Positions 43,580 to 52,306 of a DNA stretch of 64,000 nt are shown here, in pieces (position 1 is the first letter of the stretch; each line of letters starts with the position of its first letter). The stretch is from assembly GCF_041432775.1 (NCBI RefSeq), contig NZ_JAPWAG010000004.1, positions 1-64,000 on the forward strand. Reading direction: 5' to 3'. The stretch is from Pauljensenia sp902373545 (lineage in GTDB: Bacteria > Actinomycetota > Actinomycetes > Actinomycetales > Actinomycetaceae). The position numbers were made by a program, and so were the translations under genes. Below the pieces are notes generated by a model. That model ran no database searches and was not told the DNA's origin. It was given only the letters and a program-made list of their open reading frames with translations.

Positions 43580-44722
43580 TTAGAGGGGTGCGCTCACGAA
43601 GAAGTCAGGCTTGCCGTCCGGCGTGAGCTTGAGCAGCCCATCGTTGTTGAATTGGACGTTGACGACAACCTTCGAATCAACGTCGTGCGTTCCCGGCATG
43701 TAGTACATGGAGTACTTGTCGGAGTAGGTAACCTCGAACGTGACCGGCCCTTGGAAAACCCCCGGATCAGTGTGCATCGGTTCCAGCGATGTGGGCATCG
43801 TCTTGACGGAGATAGCGGTCACCGCGTCGTTTTGGAGAGCTAACGGGCAGTCAGTATTCAGGTTTCCCGGAATGGAGGCGCAGGAGTTCAGGAATTCCTT
43901 CGCGGACTCGAGCGCCGCTTCCTTCAGTTTGTCGCTGTAGGTTGCTTCCAGGGACACGTCGGCGGCATCAGCAGAGGAGGCGGTTCCACCGTGGACGCCG
44001 TCAAGGACGGCAACGGTCTTGGTGTTGACATCCACGTATTCGCTCGGGGCGACGGGCGTGAACGTGTAGACGCCGGGGTAGAAAAAGTACGTGGCCGGCT
44101 TACCAGAGACAAGCTTGCGCGGAGCGTCGGCACTCACCCCTCCGACGGTGAACTGGGTGTATCCCTGCGCGTCGACGCTGACCTGCGCAGCCAGGGAGTT
44201 CTTCACCGTCCAGTTATTGAGAACGCCCATCGTCGGCTTGTCCTTGGTCACGGTGAAGGCGTGGGTGAAGCGCTCCCCGTTGACCTGCAGGGTGGCCGAC
44301 ACCTGACGGGTTTCGGCGTCCTCATTCTTGTCGGCGGCCACTTCTTCGACGACCAGCAGCGAACTCGCTGAAGCCATGGCATCGTCGGTCAGAAAGACCT
44401 CCTGATCGTTCGGGGCGCCCGGGTCGACCATCGCCGTGGCCGCGCTGGCTTTACCGGCGGCCAGCAGGTCCAGGTACTTGCGCACCTCAGCCTCGGGCGT
44501 ACGAGAACTATTAGCCACCTTGATAGCCACCACACCGGCGATGACCAGCACAACGAGGACGCCGACCAGAATCCCCACGAGCATGACCCGCTTCTTACCC
44601 CGGCCAGAAGAGGGGGTCGACGCCACGCTGCGCCCGGCAGGCACCGGTGGCCCCGGAATCGCAGGGCTCACAGGCGGTGCAGGTATCGGAGCCGCACTCA
44701 CGTCATTCTTTTCAGTACCCAT
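43580..44722 (-). CDS. Paralog C of tandem membrane-protein array
   Basis: 380 residues from the ATG at 44722 (GAGGAG six bases upstream; a TTG one codon earlier is ignored). It has a short tail beginning MGTEKNDVSAAPIPAPP, a membrane span at about 45-68 (VGILVGVLVVLVIAGVVAI), then SSRTPEAEVRKYLDLLAAG, VNGERFTHAFTVT, FYPGVYTFTP, CX10C (SCASIPGNLNTDCP) and DGKPDFFV near the end. It forms a close subgroup with D, E and F; C and E share almost the same N terminus. Confidence 0.86.
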   Translation of the reverse strand: MGTEKNDVSAAPIPAPPVSPAIPGPPVPAGRSVASTPSSGRGKKRVMLVGILVGVLVVLVIAGVVAIKVANSSRTPEAEVRKYLDLLAAGKASAATAMVDPGAPNDQEVFLTDDAMASASSLLVVEEVAADKNEDAETRQVSATLQVNGERFTHAFTVTKDKPTMGVLNNWTVKNSLAAQVSVDAQGYTQFTVGGVSADAPRKLVSGKPATYFFYPGVYTFTPVAPSEYVDVNTKTVAVLDGVHGGTASSADAADVSLEATYSDKLKEAALESAKEFLNSCASIPGNLNTDCPLALQNDAVTAISVKTMPTSLEPMHTDPGVFQGPVTFEVTYSDKYSMYYMPGTHDVDSKVVVNVQFNNDGLLKLTPDGKPDFFVSAPL

Positions 44723-44809
44723 CAATTGCTCCTCACAACGTTTGACATTCAGCAGCCAGGATTGCAGTGCACTCTGTGCGCACCGTCATCCAACCACTCA
44801 GGCCTGCCC

Positions 44810-44838
44810 AGTATCACGCCGCGCATGCAACGAGTCAA
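44810..44838 (-). promoter_or_regulatory. Predicted promoter of paralog C
   Basis: TTTGACT and GATACT with a 17-bp spacer on the minus strand. The same arrangement and flanking bases recur before D and E. Confidence 0.65.
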
Positions 44839-44861
44839 AGAAGGATCACAGTGCGGATAGT

Positions 44862-44894
44862 TGGTGCCCGTCCGCTTCACGCGGACGGGCACCA
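44862..44894 (-). terminator. Terminator of paralog D
   Basis: TGGTGCCCGTCCGC / GCGGACGGGCACCA, perfect 14-bp stem with a 5-base loop, 27 bases after the stop at 44922. Confidence 0.85.
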
Positions 44895-44921
44895 GGTGTA
44901 TAGGGACGGCGGAAGCGGACG

Positions 44922-46142
44922 TTAGAAGGCGAATTGCACCTTAAAGTCCGGCTTGCCATCGGCGGTCAGCTTCAGCACTCCGTCGTCGTCGAAACGCGCG
45001 TCAACATTCACCGTCGAGACGATGTCGTGCGTTCCTGCGAACAGCGTCCCCTCTGTCGTGACCGTGTATGCCACGCTCCCGGAAAATGACGTTGGATCAA
45101 AGCTGTACGAATCGAGAGATGTCGGCTTTTCTTTGATGGAAATAGCGGTGACGCTCTTTCCCCGAATCTGGTTCGAGCAGTCATCCCCCTGATTGCCGGG
45201 ATAGGTCCCACACTTTTCAACGAGCGCCTGAGCTGCTTCGAGAGCAGCAGCTTCCAGCTTGTCGTTATAGGTCGCCTTGAAGGTGACGTCGCTCTTGCCA
45301 TCGTCATTTTGAGTGCGCACGTCATCGAGCACGGAGACGGACGCGGGGGTGGTGTCAACATACTCGTTCGGCGCGACAGGCGTGAAATTGTATGTGCCCG
45401 GATAGAAGAGGAAGGAACGCCCTTCCATGTAGAGACTTGCTTTGTCAATGGAGGCCTTCGTCTCACCGACGGAGAACTGATCGATTCCATCACCGTCCAC
45501 GGTCACAGGCACTGCCAGCGAGTCCCGAATCTTCCAGTTGTCCAGAACGCCCATCGTCGCATCGTCCGCAGTGACACGGAAGGCATGGGTGAAGCGTTCC
45601 CCGTTGACCTGCATGGTCGCGGTCACGGTGCGAGTGTCGGAATCGTCGTTCGTATCCGCGACGACGTCTTCGACGACCAGCCGCGAGGTTGCCGAAGCCA
45701 TCACGTCGTCGGTCAGGAAGGTACGCTGATCGTTATCCACGCCAGGATCGACCATCGCCGTCGCCTCGCTCGCCTTACCGGCGGCCAGCAGGTCCAGGTA
45801 TTTGCGCACCTCGGCCTCGGGCGTGCGAGAACTATTCGCCACCTTGATAGCAACGACGCCCGCAATCACCAGCACGACGAGAACACCAACCAGAACCCCG
45901 ATCAGCTTCATGCGCTTACGCGCGCCAGGCGAGACCTGCGTGAAGGACACCCCCGCGGCGGGAACCCCACCGGGCCCCGGAACAGGCGCGGCACCGGGCC
46001 CGGGAATGGGAGCGGCACCGGGCCCCGGAACAGGCGCGGCACCGGGCCCGGGAATGGGGGCGGCGCCAGAAGTTGGGTCGACCCCAGCCGGGGACGGTGC
46101 AGGTATCTCGCTGCCGGTAGTTTCGCTATTGTCAGTACTCAC
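44922..46142 (-). CDS. Paralog D of tandem membrane-protein array
   Basis: 406 residues from a GTG at 46142 with GAGGAG upstream; an upstream TTG/ATG frame is rejected. The tail contains four 8-residue AAPxPGPG repeats (about 27-58), encoded by a near-perfect 24-bp tandem repeat. Then come VSFTQVS, a span at about 79-101, SSRTPEAEVRKYLDLLAAG, FYPGTYNFTP, CX10C (KCGTYPGNQGDDCS) and DGKPDFKVQF. Repeat number in the tail could vary between strains. Confidence 0.86.
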   Translation of the reverse strand: MSTDNSETTGSEIPAPSPAGVDPTSGAAPIPGPGAAPVPGPGAAPIPGPGAAPVPGPGGVPAAGVSFTQVSPGARKRMKLIGVLVGVLVVLVIAGVVAIKVANSSRTPEAEVRKYLDLLAAGKASEATAMVDPGVDNDQRTFLTDDVMASATSRLVVEDVVADTNDDSDTRTVTATMQVNGERFTHAFRVTADDATMGVLDNWKIRDSLAVPVTVDGDGIDQFSVGETKASIDKASLYMEGRSFLFYPGTYNFTPVAPNEYVDTTPASVSVLDDVRTQNDDGKSDVTFKATYNDKLEAAALEAAQALVEKCGTYPGNQGDDCSNQIRGKSVTAISIKEKPTSLDSYSFDPTSFSGSVAYTVTTEGTLFAGTHDIVSTVNVDARFDDDGVLKLTADGKPDFKVQFAF

Positions 46143-46231
46143 GACTCGCTCCTCACGATGCGTTGATGGTCCGGGGCCAGCATCGGGCGACAAACACACC
46201 AATACCAACCACCAGTCAAAAAGACGTGCCC

Positions 46232-46260
46232 ATGATCACACACCACCAACCGAGAGTCAA
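46232..46260 (-). promoter_or_regulatory. Predicted promoter of paralog D
   Basis: TTTGACT and GATCAT, 17-bp spacer, minus strand; flanks similar to those before C and E. Confidence 0.6.
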
Positions 46261-46343
46261 AGCTGTGTCACACTACGGATACGACGCGCTCCCCGACCGC
46301 CAAGCGATCGAGGAGCGCGACAGGTCGCACATGCCGGGGGACC

Positions 46344-47465
46344 TTAGCGGGTGAAACTCACCTCGAAGTCGGGCTTACCATCCTTGTCGAGCTTGAGCAC
46401 TTGGTTGTCATCGAGCTGCGCGCGAATCTCCACCTTGGCCTCCACGTCTTGCGTGCCTGCCATGTAGTACTTGTTGGAGGACGTCACCGTGAAGACGACA
46501 GTCGCGCGAAAGAACGTCGGCTGCTCCTCGGACACCGGCGCCAGCGCCTTCGGCATTGAGCCGCCCGTTACCGCGGTGACGGCATCGCTCTGGATCGCAA
46601 ATGGGCACCAAGACTTCTGGTTGTCCGGAATGGTCGAGCAGGTGTCAACGGCCCGTTGCCCCGCCTCGATCGCGGCCGCCGTCAGCTTGGTGTTGTAGGT
46701 GGCCTTGAGAGTTACGACGTTGTCTCTGCCACCCAGCCCATCATCGAGGACAGAAACCGTCTCGGGGTTGGAGTCTGCATACTCGCTCGCCGCGATTGGC
46801 GTGAACGTGTAGACACCGGGGTAGAAGAGGTAGTCTTTCTCCTGGTCGTTACGGCCCGCCGCGGACGCATCGGCATTCACGCCGCCGACGCTGAACTGGG
46901 CGTATCCCTCGGCGTCAACGCTCACCCGCCCGGTCAGAGAATCCTTGACTGTCCAGTTATTCAGAACGCCCATCGTCGACGGCCCCTTCGTCACGGTGAA
47001 GGCGTGGGTGAAGCGTTCCCCGTTGACCTGCATGGTGGCGGTCACCATGCGCGTATCAGAACTGTCATTCTTATCGGCGACCACGTCCTCGACGACCAGC
47101 AGCGAGATCGCCGAAGCCATCACGTCGTCGGTCAGAAAGACGCGCTGATCATTATTCACTCCGGGATCGACCATCGCCGTCGCCGCGCTCGCCTTACCGG
47201 CGGCCAGCAGGTCCAGGTATTTGCGCACCTCGGCCTCGGGCGTGCGAGAACTATTCATCACCTTGATCGCCACCACACCAGCAATCACCAACACCACGAG
47301 GACGCCGACCAGAGCCCCAATCAGCTTCACGCGCTTCTTCCCCACAGCGGACACCGGCGCAAAAGCCACGCCTCCCCCGGCTGGCGTCGGCGACCCAGTA
47401 ACCGCAGGGGTCGCAGGCGGAGCCGGTATCGGAGCCGCGCTCGCATCATTCTTGTCAGTGCCCAT
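46344..47465 (-). CDS. Paralog E of tandem membrane-protein array
   Basis: 373 residues from the second of two adjacent ATGs (47465; first at 47468), matching paralog C. The tail is MGTDKNDASAAPIPAPP, then VAFAPVS, GKKRVKL, a membrane span (about 46-69), SSRTPEAEVRKYLDLLAAG, FYPGVYTFTP, CX10C (TCSTIPDNQKSWCP) and DGKPDFEVSF. The hairpin after this gene (about 46298-46330) resembles that of G but carries mismatches, so termination may be weak. Confidence 0.86.
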   Translation of the reverse strand: MGTDKNDASAAPIPAPPATPAVTGSPTPAGGGVAFAPVSAVGKKRVKLIGALVGVLVVLVIAGVVAIKVMNSSRTPEAEVRKYLDLLAAGKASAATAMVDPGVNNDQRVFLTDDVMASAISLLVVEDVVADKNDSSDTRMVTATMQVNGERFTHAFTVTKGPSTMGVLNNWTVKDSLTGRVSVDAEGYAQFSVGGVNADASAAGRNDQEKDYLFYPGVYTFTPIAASEYADSNPETVSVLDDGLGGRDNVVTLKATYNTKLTAAAIEAGQRAVDTCSTIPDNQKSWCPFAIQSDAVTAVTGGSMPKALAPVSEEQPTFFRATVVFTVTSSNKYYMAGTQDVEAKVEIRAQLDDNQVLKLDKDGKPDFEVSFTR

Positions 47466-47551
47466 CATGCACTCCTCACAACGTTTGACATTCAGCAGCC
47501 GAGAGGCGGCACACTCTGTGATTCCGACCATCCGACCACTTGGGCGTGCCT

Positions 47552-47580
47552 AGTATCACACCACGGTCCTCACCAGTCAA
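47552..47580 (-). promoter_or_regulatory. Predicted promoter of paralog E
   Basis: TTTGACT and GATACT, 17-bp spacer, minus strand, about 87 bases before the start codon. Confidence 0.65.
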
Positions 47581-47661
47581 AGACTGATCACAGTACGGAT
47601 AAGCGGTGCCCATCGGTACCGTACGGAGAGCTACTCAGGTACCGACCATCTGTGAAGGCAC

Positions 47662-48780
47662 CTAATAGCGGAAGGTGAGTGTGACGTCCGGTTTGCCGTC
47701 GGCAGTGAGCGTCAGCATCCCCTGATCATCCATTTCTGCCTCAACGATGACCGTTGTTTCTACTTCTCTCGTTCCGGTGGCGGAGGTAAGCTCGAAGACC
47801 ATATCTCCTTCAAGCGTTCTGTCTGTCAGTCTGCGTGTGCTGAACTCGGCAGGCAGCTGCTTGATGACAACAGATGTCGCCGACGACGCACCGATCGCGT
47901 CGGGGCATCGGCTTGAGCTACTCCACTGACCAGGGACACAGGAGTTGATGCGTTCGCGAATCATCTCGTTCACCTCGTCCTTGAACTTGTCGGTGAAGGT
48001 TCCCACAAAGGTCACGTCGTCGTTCCCGCTGCCGATCGACGTACTGCGAACGGCGTCCCGAACGGAGACGGTTGCGGGATAGGCCTCGACGTACTCATTG
48101 GGCGCGACGGGGGTAAATGTGTAGACCCCGGGGTAGAAGAAGAAGGAACTCGAGCGCGACGCGACGCCACTTCGCCCCACCGACGCGCTGACGGATCCGA
48201 CTGAGAACTGGTCAATTCTTTCACCGTTGACACTCACGGGCACCGCGAGGGAATCTGTGATTGTCCAGTTGTTGAGGAGGCCCATCATCGCCTCATCCGC
48301 TGTCACAGTGAAGGTGTGGGTGAAGCGTTGGCCGTCGACCGTCATGGTCGCGGTGACCTCGGCGATGTTGGAGTCCTCGCCGCTTGTGTCGGCGACCACG
48401 TCCTCGACGACCAGCAGAGATGTGGCCGAGGCCATGGCCTCGTCGGTGAGAAACACCCGCTGGTCGTTACGCACGCCGGGGTCCACCATCTCCGTCGCTT
48501 CGGTACCTTTACCGGCGGCCAGCAGGTCCAGGTACTTGCGCACTTGCGCCTCGGGCGTACGAGAAGTATTCACTACCGTGATCGCAACGACGCCAGCGAT
48601 GGCCAGCACAACGAGGACGCCGACCAGGACCCCAATCAGCTTCACCCGCTTCTTCCCCGAAGCGGACATCGGCGTGAACGCCACGCCTCCCCCAGACGCC
48701 GTCGACGGACCCGGAACCGCCGGGGTTTCGGGCGGTGCCGGTATCGGAGCCGCGTTCATGTCGTGGTTCTGGACGTCCAT
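47662..48780 (-). CDS. Paralog F of tandem membrane-protein array
   Basis: 372 residues from the second of two adjacent ATGs (48780; first at 48783), with GGAGGAG upstream. The tail is MDVQNHDMNAAPIPAPP, then VAFTPMS, GKKRVKL, a membrane span (about 46-69), TSRTPEAQVRKYLDLLAAG, FYPGVYTFTP, CX10C (SCVPGQWSSSSRCP) and DGKPDVTLTF. The helix before the Cys pair (DEVNEMIRERIN) is more charged than in its neighbours. The promoter is not clear; TTGTGT at 48895-48900 is the best -35. Confidence 0.86.
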   Translation of the reverse strand: MDVQNHDMNAAPIPAPPETPAVPGPSTASGGGVAFTPMSASGKKRVKLIGVLVGVLVVLAIAGVVAITVVNTSRTPEAQVRKYLDLLAAGKGTEATEMVDPGVRNDQRVFLTDEAMASATSLLVVEDVVADTSGEDSNIAEVTATMTVDGQRFTHTFTVTADEAMMGLLNNWTITDSLAVPVSVNGERIDQFSVGSVSASVGRSGVASRSSSFFFYPGVYTFTPVAPNEYVEAYPATVSVRDAVRSTSIGSGNDDVTFVGTFTDKFKDEVNEMIRERINSCVPGQWSSSSRCPDAIGASSATSVVIKQLPAEFSTRRLTDRTLEGDMVFELTSATGTREVETTVIVEAEMDDQGMLTLTADGKPDVTLTFRY

Positions 48781-48921
48781 CATGTTCTCCTCCCGAGATG
48801 TGGCATTCCATGGCCGGTCTCAGGCCACAATCAACACATCCCTTTATTCGACCACAAAGACCTTCCCAGTGTGACATCACGCGCGCACCCAGCCACACAA
48901 CGATGAGAGAGCGGATACAAC

Positions 48922-48956
48922 TGTGCTCCCCGGTCACCAAGCGACCGGGGAGCACA
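48922..48956 (-). terminator. Terminator of paralog G
   Basis: TGTGCTCCCCGGTC / GACCGGGGAGCACA, perfect 14-bp stem with a 7-base loop, 12 bases past the stop at 48969. Confidence 0.85.
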
Positions 48957-48968
48957 TATTGCTGGCGA

Positions 48969-50201
48969 TTACTCCGGTGCGAACTCCACCCAGAAATGCG
49001 GCTTACCCGACGCGTCAAGCGAGAGCTTCCCGTCTACGTCGAACTCGGGGGTCGCAATCGCCGTCGTCTTTATGTCCTGGGTCATTGTATCCGCAACCCT
49101 CTGAATTCTGAAGGTCACGTCGCCCTGAAAGCGATTGGGTTCCCACTGACCAGGTTTCAGTTCCGTCGGCAGCTTCTTGACCTCAAGGAGCGAGAGGGTA
49201 CGCGACTGCAGGGCGAAAGGGCAGACGGCGTCCAGGTTTCCGGGCGGGGTGACGCACGAGTTAGCCTGCGCCACGACCGCGTCGAGCGCGGCAGACAATA
49301 ATGCGTCAGAGTACGTCGACTCGACCGTCACGTTCACGAGTGGATCCGCACCGTATTGGTACTCGGTTCGCGTCGCCCTGAGGGTGGCCGGCTCGGCCTC
49401 AATGTAATCCCCAAGGTCGGCGGCGTTGACCGTGTAGACACCCGGATAGAACATGTAGGTCGGGGACGTGAACGGGAACGAATCGTAGTCGCTGACGGGT
49501 GCGCTCACACCACCGACGCTGAACGTGGAGACACCCTTGATTCTGACGGCGACGGGGGTCATGAGCGCATTCCGAATCTTCCAGTTCTTGATGACACCCA
49601 GGGTCGGTTTCACCTCCGACACCTCGAAAGGGAAGGTGAAGCGGATGCCGTCGACCAGCACGGTGGCGTCAACGATATGCGTCTGCGCGTCCGAGTCTGG
49701 GTTCCTGTCGACCACTTCTTCGACTCGCATCAGTGAGCTTGCCGAGGCCATGACCTCGTCCGTCAGGAAGACGCGTTCACTGTTGGGGATCCCGGGATCG
49801 ACCATCTCAGTTGCCGCGCTCGCCTTGCCCTGCGCGAGATAGTCCAGGTAGCGCTGCACCTCCGCCTCGGGCGTACGCATGGAATTCGCGAGCACGAAGC
49901 TACCGAGAGCCACACCGACGAAGACCACCGCAACGATGACCGCAAGCACGACGGGACTGACACGCTGACGCGACGCCGACTGGACCGGAGCACCACCAGG
50001 GTATGGAGCCGCGGCTCCTGGGGCTGACATTGCAACCGGTGCGGCCACCTGATAGTGCCCATATCCGGGCACCGGTGTAGCTGCCTGCGACGGAGGGGAC
50101 GGAACCGCTGAGAGCGTCGGCGGGTCGGGGACGGGGTCGAAATCCATGCCAGAGGAGGGCCGAAACGAGGCCCCCGTCAGGTCATTGTGTCTTGCATCCA
50201 T
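48969..50201 (-). CDS. Paralog G of tandem membrane-protein array
   Basis: 410 residues from the ATG at 50201 (AAGGAG six bases upstream); 39 upstream codons are rejected. A Pro/Ala/Tyr tail (about 78 residues) precedes a membrane span (about 82-105), then MRTPEAEVQRYLDYLAQG, FYPGVYTVNA, CX10C (SCVTPPGNLDAVCP) and SGKPHFWVEF at the C terminus. It lacks the FTPMS box, so it is an older branch than C-F. Confidence 0.85.
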   Translation of the reverse strand: MDARHNDLTGASFRPSSGMDFDPVPDPPTLSAVPSPPSQAATPVPGYGHYQVAAPVAMSAPGAAAPYPGGAPVQSASRQRVSPVVLAVIVAVVFVGVALGSFVLANSMRTPEAEVQRYLDYLAQGKASAATEMVDPGIPNSERVFLTDEVMASASSLMRVEEVVDRNPDSDAQTHIVDATVLVDGIRFTFPFEVSEVKPTLGVIKNWKIRNALMTPVAVRIKGVSTFSVGGVSAPVSDYDSFPFTSPTYMFYPGVYTVNAADLGDYIEAEPATLRATRTEYQYGADPLVNVTVESTYSDALLSAALDAVVAQANSCVTPPGNLDAVCPFALQSRTLSLLEVKKLPTELKPGQWEPNRFQGDVTFRIQRVADTMTQDIKTTAIATPEFDVDGKLSLDASGKPHFWVEFAPE

Positions 50202-50286
50202 TGCGCGCTCCTTACGACGTCCAGGCGTCACGTCACGGGAAGGCGGCCAGGCACTTCCTCGGCAAACGGTTACCGTGACAGGGTAA

Positions 50287-50315
50287 GAATTAGCACCGTC
50301 CCAAACCTCCGTCAA
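50287..50315 (-). promoter_or_regulatory. Predicted promoter of paralog G
   Basis: TTGACG and TAATTC with a 17-bp spacer and a TGC just before the -10 (extended -10), about 85 bases before the start. Confidence 0.6.
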
Positions 50316-50347
50316 CACCCGTCAGCAATGACTATTACTTGTTATAT

Positions 50348-51466
50348 TCACGAAGAAGGCGAATCCCCTGACGACGATGGAATGCTGAGCATGACGGAGA
50401 TGACGGGTTTTCCGTCAATATCGGTAACCGGAACTCCTGCGTCTGAGAGCTCGACCGTGGCTGTAGTTTTAATGATGAGATCACGGGGCTGTGCGCCCAA
50501 CGCAGCACCTGACGTATCCCGCACGGAAATCACAGCGTCGGATCCTACGTAGCTTCCCTCCTTGCTGCCATTTTCCACCGTTGCGGGGAGGGTGGACGCA
50601 ACCAATTCGCTGATGTTTGCCGAGCGCACCTCTGAGGGGCATCCCGCTTTCATGTTTGTACCGAGCGTTGCACATTCCTGGACGGCTCCACGCATGGCAC
50701 GAAGCGCCTCACCTCTCAGCTCTGCATTGAGCGTCCCATCGAAATGTACCGACGCGGTTTCATAGGACGACGAACGCGCCCCGTTTTCGATCACGACGGT
50801 GGCCGAAGGCGCATCGACATAGGCGCCCAGCCCTTCGGGCTTAAACAAATAAACGCCCGGAAATAGCACATACTCTGTGGGTGTGGTCTGGTCAGCCCCC
50901 ACGGGGGCAACGACACCGCCAACGCTAAATTCGTTGACACGTGTACCCGAAACAGGAATCGTGACGAAGAGTCCATCGCGAATCTTCCACACGGATGAAT
51001 CACCCTCACGTTTCTCCCGTCGGTCAACCGTAAAGATGTGCGTAAAACGATGCCCGTTCATCCGGAGGACTGCCGTCACTGTCTTGCTATGGATATCAGA
51101 ACTGCTGTACTTGGGTTTACCCACCGATTCGATCTCGAGCCGAGCGGATGCTGAAGACAGTACCTCATTGGTCAAAAACTGGCGTTGATCATTGGGAATT
51201 CCCGGGTCAACCATCGCCAAGGCACTCGCCGCGTCACCCTCGGCAAGATAGGTCAGGTACTGACGAACCTCCCCGTCGGGTGTCCCCTGGATCATCTCAA
51301 CAACCCACACGACTGGGGTCATCAAGATGCTGAAAAGTATCAGGGAGGGCAAGAACAATAGGGCGATGAGTTTCTTTCTCCGTTTCGGGTCCATTCGCAT
51401 GAAGGAAACGAGCCACCACCCCAGCTTGGATTGAGCCATCGGTACCCCATACTGCGGGCCAGACAT
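50348..51466 (-). CDS. Paralog H of tandem membrane-protein array
   Basis: 372 residues from the ATG at 51466 (GAGGA five bases upstream); ATG 51478 is an alternative. It is the most diverged full-length member: the cytoplasmic part is short (about 32 residues, ending DPKRRKK) without the Pro-rich tail. The span is at about 33-55, followed by GTPDGEVRQYLTYLAEG, LFPGVYLFKP, CX10C (ECATLGTNMKAGCP) and DGKPVISVML. The coding region is somewhat less GC-rich than its neighbours. It borders the decayed copy at 51596-52033 and resembles it best. Confidence 0.82.
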   Translation of the reverse strand: MSGPQYGVPMAQSKLGWWLVSFMRMDPKRRKKLIALLFLPSLILFSILMTPVVWVVEMIQGTPDGEVRQYLTYLAEGDAASALAMVDPGIPNDQRQFLTNEVLSSASARLEIESVGKPKYSSSDIHSKTVTAVLRMNGHRFTHIFTVDRREKREGDSSVWKIRDGLFVTIPVSGTRVNEFSVGGVVAPVGADQTTPTEYVLFPGVYLFKPEGLGAYVDAPSATVVIENGARSSSYETASVHFDGTLNAELRGEALRAMRGAVQECATLGTNMKAGCPSEVRSANISELVASTLPATVENGSKEGSYVGSDAVISVRDTSGAALGAQPRDLIIKTTATVELSDAGVPVTDIDGKPVISVMLSIPSSSGDSPSS

Positions 51467-51595
51467 CTGAGTCCTCATTGACACCACCCTCACATACTCG
51501 CTAACTATAGTGTGATGGTAGCCTACTACACCCCCCAGACCGCAGGCGAACCGCACCACGCATATCGCGATTCCACGCTCCCCTTTCAGTACTTC

Positions 51596-52033
51596 TCAGC
51601 GACTGGCGAGCGTGATGAGAACCCTCGGAATTCCATCCTCGTTCAGCTGGGGGATCCCCGCCTCGGTCAGGGGAACCTGCGCGTAGGGAGTGACCGCCAC
51701 GGCGCGTTCGCCGGACCCGGACGTGCTGCCCGATTCGCTGATCGTCACGAGCGCGTCGGAGCCGGTGAAACTCCCACAATCCGTGTCGGTGGCAAGCATG
51801 GACGGCATCACGGACACCCCCAGAGCAGTCACGTTCGGGGAGCGCAGCGCAGCTGGACACGACGCATCCGTGTGTGATCCCAGCGTTGCGTTCACGAATG
51901 CTCGCGACGACAAGCGAGCGTTCGACGGCGGGTCATCGATGGATTCAATGACGAGGGTGCGCTGAACCAACTCCGCGTACGGGTGTCCCGCATCGTCCTC
52001 ATCGACGTTTCTGACCCTACTTGGTGTGCCGCG
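51596..52033 (-). pseudogene. Decayed C-terminal fragment of a ninth paralog
   Basis: The open frame gives about 145 residues without an ATG or GTG; the first usable codon is a TTG at 51970. It matches the end of paralog H: ATLGSHTDASCPAALRSPNV against ATLGTNMKAGCPSEVRSANI, FTGSDALVTISESG against YVGSDAVISVRDTSG, and the final DGIPRVLITL against DGKPVISVML. The first Cys of the CX10C pair is Asn. The membrane span, TPEA and PGVY parts are missing. The frame runs back to the TAA of the small gene at 52034, so the 5' part was lost by deletion. Confidence 0.7.
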
Positions 52034-52225
52034 TTAGCTCGCGTCGTCCTCTTCCTGGGTGATGACAGGAAGCGCCTTGGTCGGGGGCACGGGCGACTCG
52101 CCGCGCAGGAACGGCAGCGACAGGCCAGCGGTGGCGGGGATCTCCTCGGAGGATTCGGCGAGCTTGCGAGCCACGCGCGACATCGGACGGGACGAGGCCT
52201 GGGGTCCCTCGGGCGAAGCAATCAT
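52034..52225 (-). CDS. Small hypothetical protein
   Basis: 63 residues from the ATG at 52225 (GGAG nine bases upstream); a longer frame to 52270 exists. Polar, with MSRVARKLAESSEEIPATAG in the middle and an acidic end (QEEDDAS). I do not recognise it. It lies between thiL and the paralog fragment. An overlapping frame at 52017-52289 is possible but has a less protein-like composition. Confidence 0.4.
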   Translation of the reverse strand: MIASPEGPQASSRPMSRVARKLAESSEEIPATAGLSLPFLRGESPVPPTKALPVITQEEDDAS

Positions 52226-52306
52226 CCTGACGTTCTCCAATCGTTGATGGTGCGACCGCTGCGAGCACACCGCCCCTGTGACGGGGCACCAGCGGCCTAC
52301 ATCACA

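Noticed and set aside
40650..51466. Array genes as lipoproteins or sortase substrates
   Set aside because: There is no lipobox, no N-terminal cleavable signal and no C-terminal sorting motif; the single span follows a cytoplasmic tail with basic residues on the inner side.
52017..52289. Alternative 90-residue frame overlapping the small hypothetical gene
   Set aside because: It is Arg/His-rich with no ribosome-binding site; the 52034-52225 frame is the better candidate.
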